From assembly GCA_026027325.1 (NCBI GenBank), contig JAMSLZ010000014.1, positions 186,001 through 250,000 of the forward strand: a DNA stretch of 64,000 nucleotides, read 5' to 3'. The DNA is from Actinomucor elegans. Its lineage: Eukaryota > Mucoromycota > Mucoromycetes > Mucorales > Mucoraceae. Under the pieces are notes generated by a model. That model was not told the DNA's origin, made no database searches, and saw nothing but the letters and a program-made list of their open reading frames with translations. This document shows positions 60,303-64,000 of the stretch, one piece after another; position 1 is the stretch's first letter, and each line of letters begins with the position of its first letter. Made by a program: the position numbers and the translations under genes.

Positions 60303-62545
60303 TCTTAAAATATTTGATATTGATATTAATACATCATAGACGATGGGATACGCATGCTCACCGATTAGCTGACTTCACCTATCCAGACCCTCATTTGGAG
60401 ATTTATCGAGGTACCAATGAATCATATCCACTATTGTATTTGCTAATTGTTTGATAGGTCAAGATTACAGTGATGCTCGTCTACGAGATTTTGAACAAGG
60501 TACGTACGCCATACAATGATGTTTAATCCCTAACGCCATCTATAGTCAAAGAGTGGGATATGCGATTGATCGATAAAACTGTTATTCCCAGAATGCCTTG
60601 GCATGATATTTCACTTTGTATGGTAAGCTAACCTTTGCATTTTTTTTTACGCCGCATCTATTCATCACCTATTGGATAGCTTGGAGGGCCTGTTCTAGAC
60701 GTTGCACGCCACTTTTGTGATCGTTGGAATTTTATCAAACAATCCAAATCCATGGACAAGAAAAAGCTACCATTCTTAAAGCCGCCACTTAGTGGTTTTA
60801 GTAGCTACCAAAGTTTCAAGATTCCTTTTGAAAGCCGATTGACTAGATCCTATCATTATGATCATCATACCTCTGGTGTAAAAGGCACGTGCAAAGTGCA
60901 AGTCCTTCGCAGCAGTGCAGAATGGAGCTCGGGTATCAATTTAGAAGTAAGTAAAATGCATTATCATATACAATATATTCATATTATGGACAGCATTCTA
61001 TTCAAAACGCATATATTGATACGATCAACAATGCTCGTCATTACGTGTATATTGAGAATCAGTTTTTTAGTAAGTAGCACTGATTTATCACAGTCATTAT
61101 ATTGATTCCTTTTTTAGTTACTACAACCGAGGAAGACAGCAATTATATCTTGAAGAACCAAATTGGAACTGCAATTGTCAATCGTATCATTCGAGCATTT
61201 GAAGCGCAAGAAAAGTTCAAGGTATTTGTTTTAATACCACTTATGCCTGCTTTCCCTGCAGAATTAAGCACCAAAGATGCTGCTACAGCAAGGTAATAGC
61301 TCTTCAATTGTATGTTATAACCGAATATTAAAACGTCTGCTAGGCTGGTCATGTACTATCAATATATTTCTATTGGCAGTGGAGAAAAAAGTATCCTGGA
61401 AAAATTGAAAAAGGCCGGCATCAATCCAGATGATTACATCCGCTTCTACAGTCTAAGAAGCTACGACCGTATCAACCGTCATATGGGTATATAAGCAAAA
61501 TCATGCATATTTAGTTTCAAAACTGATCACGTTATCTTCTAACAGTGGAAGAGATGCTCGCTCGCGATGCTGGATTTACACCACATAAGGATGGAAAACC
61601 TTGTAGCGAACAGGAAATCGAATCGATGCGTATAAACAGCAAGCCTGTTCCACCTGCTGGCTTTGTCATGCCTGGCCAAAAAGATCAATACGGTCATCCA
61701 ACGAATATGGAACCTTGGGCCAATGATACCAAACAATATGATCCATGTGATGAGGTATCAGAACGTCAAGAAGTCAGTAATTATGTGACAGAAGAATTAT
61801 ATATTCACGCCAAGTTACTTATTGCTGATGATCGCATTGTCATTATGGGCTCAGCCAATTTGAATGATCGCTCTCAATGCGGTGATCGCGATTCTGAAAT
61901 TGCTTTGATTACTGAAGATAAAGATATGATTCCTTCTCGTATGAATGGTCAGCCTGTAAGATTTGAATAGATTCGTTCAAACTAATGTATATTCACTCAT
62001 CCTGTTATATAGTATCAAGCTAGCCGATTCGCGGCTACTTTGCGTCGCCAATTGTGGAAAGAACACTTGGGTTTGATTGGTGATGAAGTGATTGATAAAG
62101 TCACTCCAGCCATGTTGCCTTTACCTGTGCCACAAATTGATTATACGCAAACAAAAGAAGATCATTGGGTGATGGATCCTTTGGACGAAGACACCTTGAT
62201 ACGATGGAACAATACGGCTGCTACCAACACCAAAGCTTTCCGTGAAGTATTTCATTGTGTACCTGATGACACAAGTAAGTGCTATAAATGCTCAATTGTT
62301 CTGCTTTACTAATATAAACACTAGTTACTACTTGGGACGAGTATCACAAGTTTTATCCTGATCCAACCAAGATTAATTTGGGCCATGTTCATGATCCTAA
62401 TATGAGTTTACAGCAAGTGCGTGAGCAATTAGATACTATACGTGGCCATCTAGTGGAATTCCCAACCAAGTTCTTGTCTTTTGAGGATCTTCAAGGCGAA
62501 GCAATTCCAATTGTTGGTTCTACTGTTCAAGAGCTTTATACTTAA
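59399..62545 (+). CDS. Phospholipase D (two HKD motifs, no PX/PH region)
   Basis: Hydrolyses phosphatidylcholine to phosphatidic acid and choline. Sixteen exons: 59399-59610, 59666-59726, 59778-59789, 59844-59945, 60027-60102, 60155-60269, 60340-60410, 60458-60499, 60546-60622, 60680-60946, 60994-61069, 61118-61292, 61344-61486, 61546-61955, 62013-62274, 62325-62545; 773 residues, all phases agree. HKD1 is H172-x-K174-x4-D179 (HHEKFVVVD), followed by [14 protein letters not shown]2 is H564-x-K566-x4-D571 ([10 protein letters not shown]), followed by [19 protein letters not shown] and [10 protein letters not shown] are also present. The PX and PH domains of PLD1/Spo14 are missing; the N-terminus is a short basic helix ([14 protein letters not shown]). 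Exon 3 codes only SPEL. Intron 6 holds an A27 tract right after its donor GT. Confidence 0.96.
60272..60298. repeat. A27 tract inside a PLD intron
   Basis: Starts directly after the donor GT of intron 6, making a GTAAAA... splice donor merged with the homopolymer. Confidence 0.9.
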
Positions 62546-64000
62546 TATCTAAACCATACTGAATATATATATATAATAAATAATTTTTTAGTTACATATA
62601 CATATATTGATGAAATGTCCGTTTGTAAAGCGTTTCAATATTTTGGAATATACGATAATAAATTAGTAGCTTTACTCAAGGAATGTAAACACCTGAATAA
62701 AAGCCTTGCATTTTCTTGATTCAGCGACATGATGTTATATCAGCACAGTCTGTTTGCGATACAACGATAGTTTTTCTATTATAAATCAAGGTTTACCAGT
62801 CAAAATAACGATAATTTGAATTGATGGTTTAATTCCTGTTATATTGACTAAAAAGGAACTATATAGCCATATAAAGTCATTGTGGCAGCGTATTGACAGC
62901 TTTCTATAATGATATCCTTGAAATACCGTATTTTTTTATTATCTTTAGTTCGCGAACCGGCTGCTCTACCAATCCGATAATACTAAAATAAAGGCAAATA
63001 AGAATTTTATCACATTCGTATATTTCAAATGAACTCTTCATATCAACACGTTTCACTGATACTTCTCCTTTCCTCTGCGAATCAGAAATAATGAAGCAGC
63101 TGATCACATTTTAGAACTATTTTGAGAGTTCACTTAACCTATGCTGCCCATTTGGATCAGATTTCTCATTCAATTTTAATATACGGGCATGTCAAAAAGA
63201 AGTGATGAGACAATGAGCGCAGTCTACCCAAAATCCTAGCACATACAAACACTTGTAGCTAGAAATGCACTGGGTACTTGTAAGTACAAAAGTCTTCATA
63301 TAGAAGCTAATATAAATTCATTTATTATAATATACATTCTTAATCAAAGGGCGAAATAGATGAAGCAGCTGATTCTAAGCATGAACTACTAATCAGATAC
63401 GATGTTGGAGCCAAATCAACCTAGATATCTTTTGTTGGATTAGTTTACCATGCGCAAAATTGAAATTCCAAAGCATAATATTACTCTTGTGGCACTGGGC
63501 TTTTGTATACAACATTTCCTTTCGAATTCTACAAAATTTACGTGAAAGTAAATGCATCACTTTTTCGCTAGAGAAACACGCTATAAAATCGGATTTTATA
63601 GTGCTTTATGACTTTTTATTCATGGTCACAAGAAAAAATACCTCTGGTGCAGTTATCAGGTTTCAGAGTTCAGGGGAATATCATCTCTAAATTGCTGTGG
63701 ACAAGCTAATAATTTGATTTGGAGCTTGTTCCAAAAAAAAAAAAAAAAAAAAAAAAAAACCTATACTCCGCTACCCAATGAAACTTGCGTACCTTAGATC
63801 ATATGACATATATATATATATATCAGTGTTATAGACATATCCCCTGTTGAGCATGATATATTATCGCGAGAATTAGTTTATTCAAATGCGCTATTGTTTT
63901 TTTATTTGTTTCTTGAAATACAGTGTTTTATATTCATTTGTTAAAGTGATATTAGTCTCTGAAAAGTAGCGGGAATTGAACCAGCTTTGCTATACAGTCT
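62546..64000. other. Gene-poor right end
   Basis: No gene seen. Contains a TATATATA stretch after the PLD stop with an AATAAA signal (62575), an A27 tract at 63733, a TA repeat near 63810 and the 14-base word ATGAAGCAGCTGAT twice (63091 and 63360). The window ends in a possible truncated tRNA T-arm-like sequence that I did not accept. Confidence 0.55.
63733..63759. repeat. A27 homopolymer tract
   Basis: Uninterrupted A run after TTCC. Confidence 0.9.

Noticed and set aside
63967..64000. Minus-strand GGTTCAATTCCCGC resembling a tRNA T-arm, cut by the window edge
   Set aside because: The T stem has a mismatch, no poly-T terminator follows, and the rest would lie outside the window. Not callable from what is shown.
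1..64000. CRISPR array, rRNA, intact transposase or viral genes
   Set aside because: Looked for on both strands; no regularly spaced repeats, no rRNA-like sequence, and no intact transposase, reverse transcriptase or capsid-like protein was seen.

Overview
This is nuclear DNA from an intron-rich, AT-rich fungus. The best guess is a Mucoromycota (Mucorales-type) mould. Reasons: short introns of about 45-85 nt with GTAAGT-like donors, CTAAC/CTAAT branch points and YAG acceptors; co-directional genes only about 80-105 bp apart; and a gene set that includes proteins missing from budding yeast (ITFG2, EI24, fumarylacetoacetase). The species cannot be fixed from the sequence. No rRNA, complete tRNA, CRISPR or plasmid feature was seen. 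For sixteen genes I rebuilt the exons by hand by splicing in frame; in fifteen of them every junction keeps frame, and in the ITFG2-like gene the junctions past about 4.68 kb are unresolved.

Layout. 0.95-6.2 kb: methionine sulfoxide reductase A (+), a large ITFG2-like KICSTOR subunit (+), and a GPR1/FUN34/YaaH acetate-transporter-type protein (-). 6.2-15 kb: a gene-poor AT-rich stretch with a degenerate 27-bp tandem repeat, dispersed repeats and fossil coding fragments, one of them a frameshifted GNAT acetyltransferase. 15.0-16.7 kb: a methyltransferase with an N-myristoylation-type start. 16.7-19.7 kb: gene-poor. 19.7-25.2 kb: a two-TM protein of unknown function, a GH15 trehalase/glucoamylase-like enzyme and fumarylacetoacetase, all on the minus strand. 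26.7-28.0 kb: a decayed or unusual F-box-like locus. 29.7-36.5 kb: an Rch1/SLC10A7-like transporter divergent from glycogen debranching enzyme. 37.5-41.5 kb: a synaptojanin-type phosphoinositide phosphatase with 17 exons. 43-44.3 kb: coding relics. 44.8-50.1 kb: EI24-like, Nop9 and Vip1-like RRM protein. 50.1-53.7 kb: mostly non-coding with tiny ORFs. 53.7-55.8 kb: an MFS (ACS-type) transporter. 56.8-62.5 kb: a Rad57/XRCC3-like RAD51 paralogue, a Utp12-domain protein and phospholipase D.

Functional themes: carbohydrate reserve use (debranching enzyme, GH15 enzyme), phosphoinositide/phospholipid signalling (synaptojanin, PLD), ribosome biogenesis (Nop9, Utp12 domain), nutrient or calcium regulation (ITFG2, Rch1) and repair (MsrA, RAD51 paralogue). 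These look like ordinary neighbours and not an operon-like cluster. I found no convincing single new multi-gene system. The most unusual signals are a dispersed repeat of about 50 bp found in both orientations across gene-poor DNA, the 27-bp tandem array, A/T homopolymer tracts of 27-32 bases often starting right after GTA, purine-rich 3' splice sites, and an ITFG2 orthologue in a fungus.
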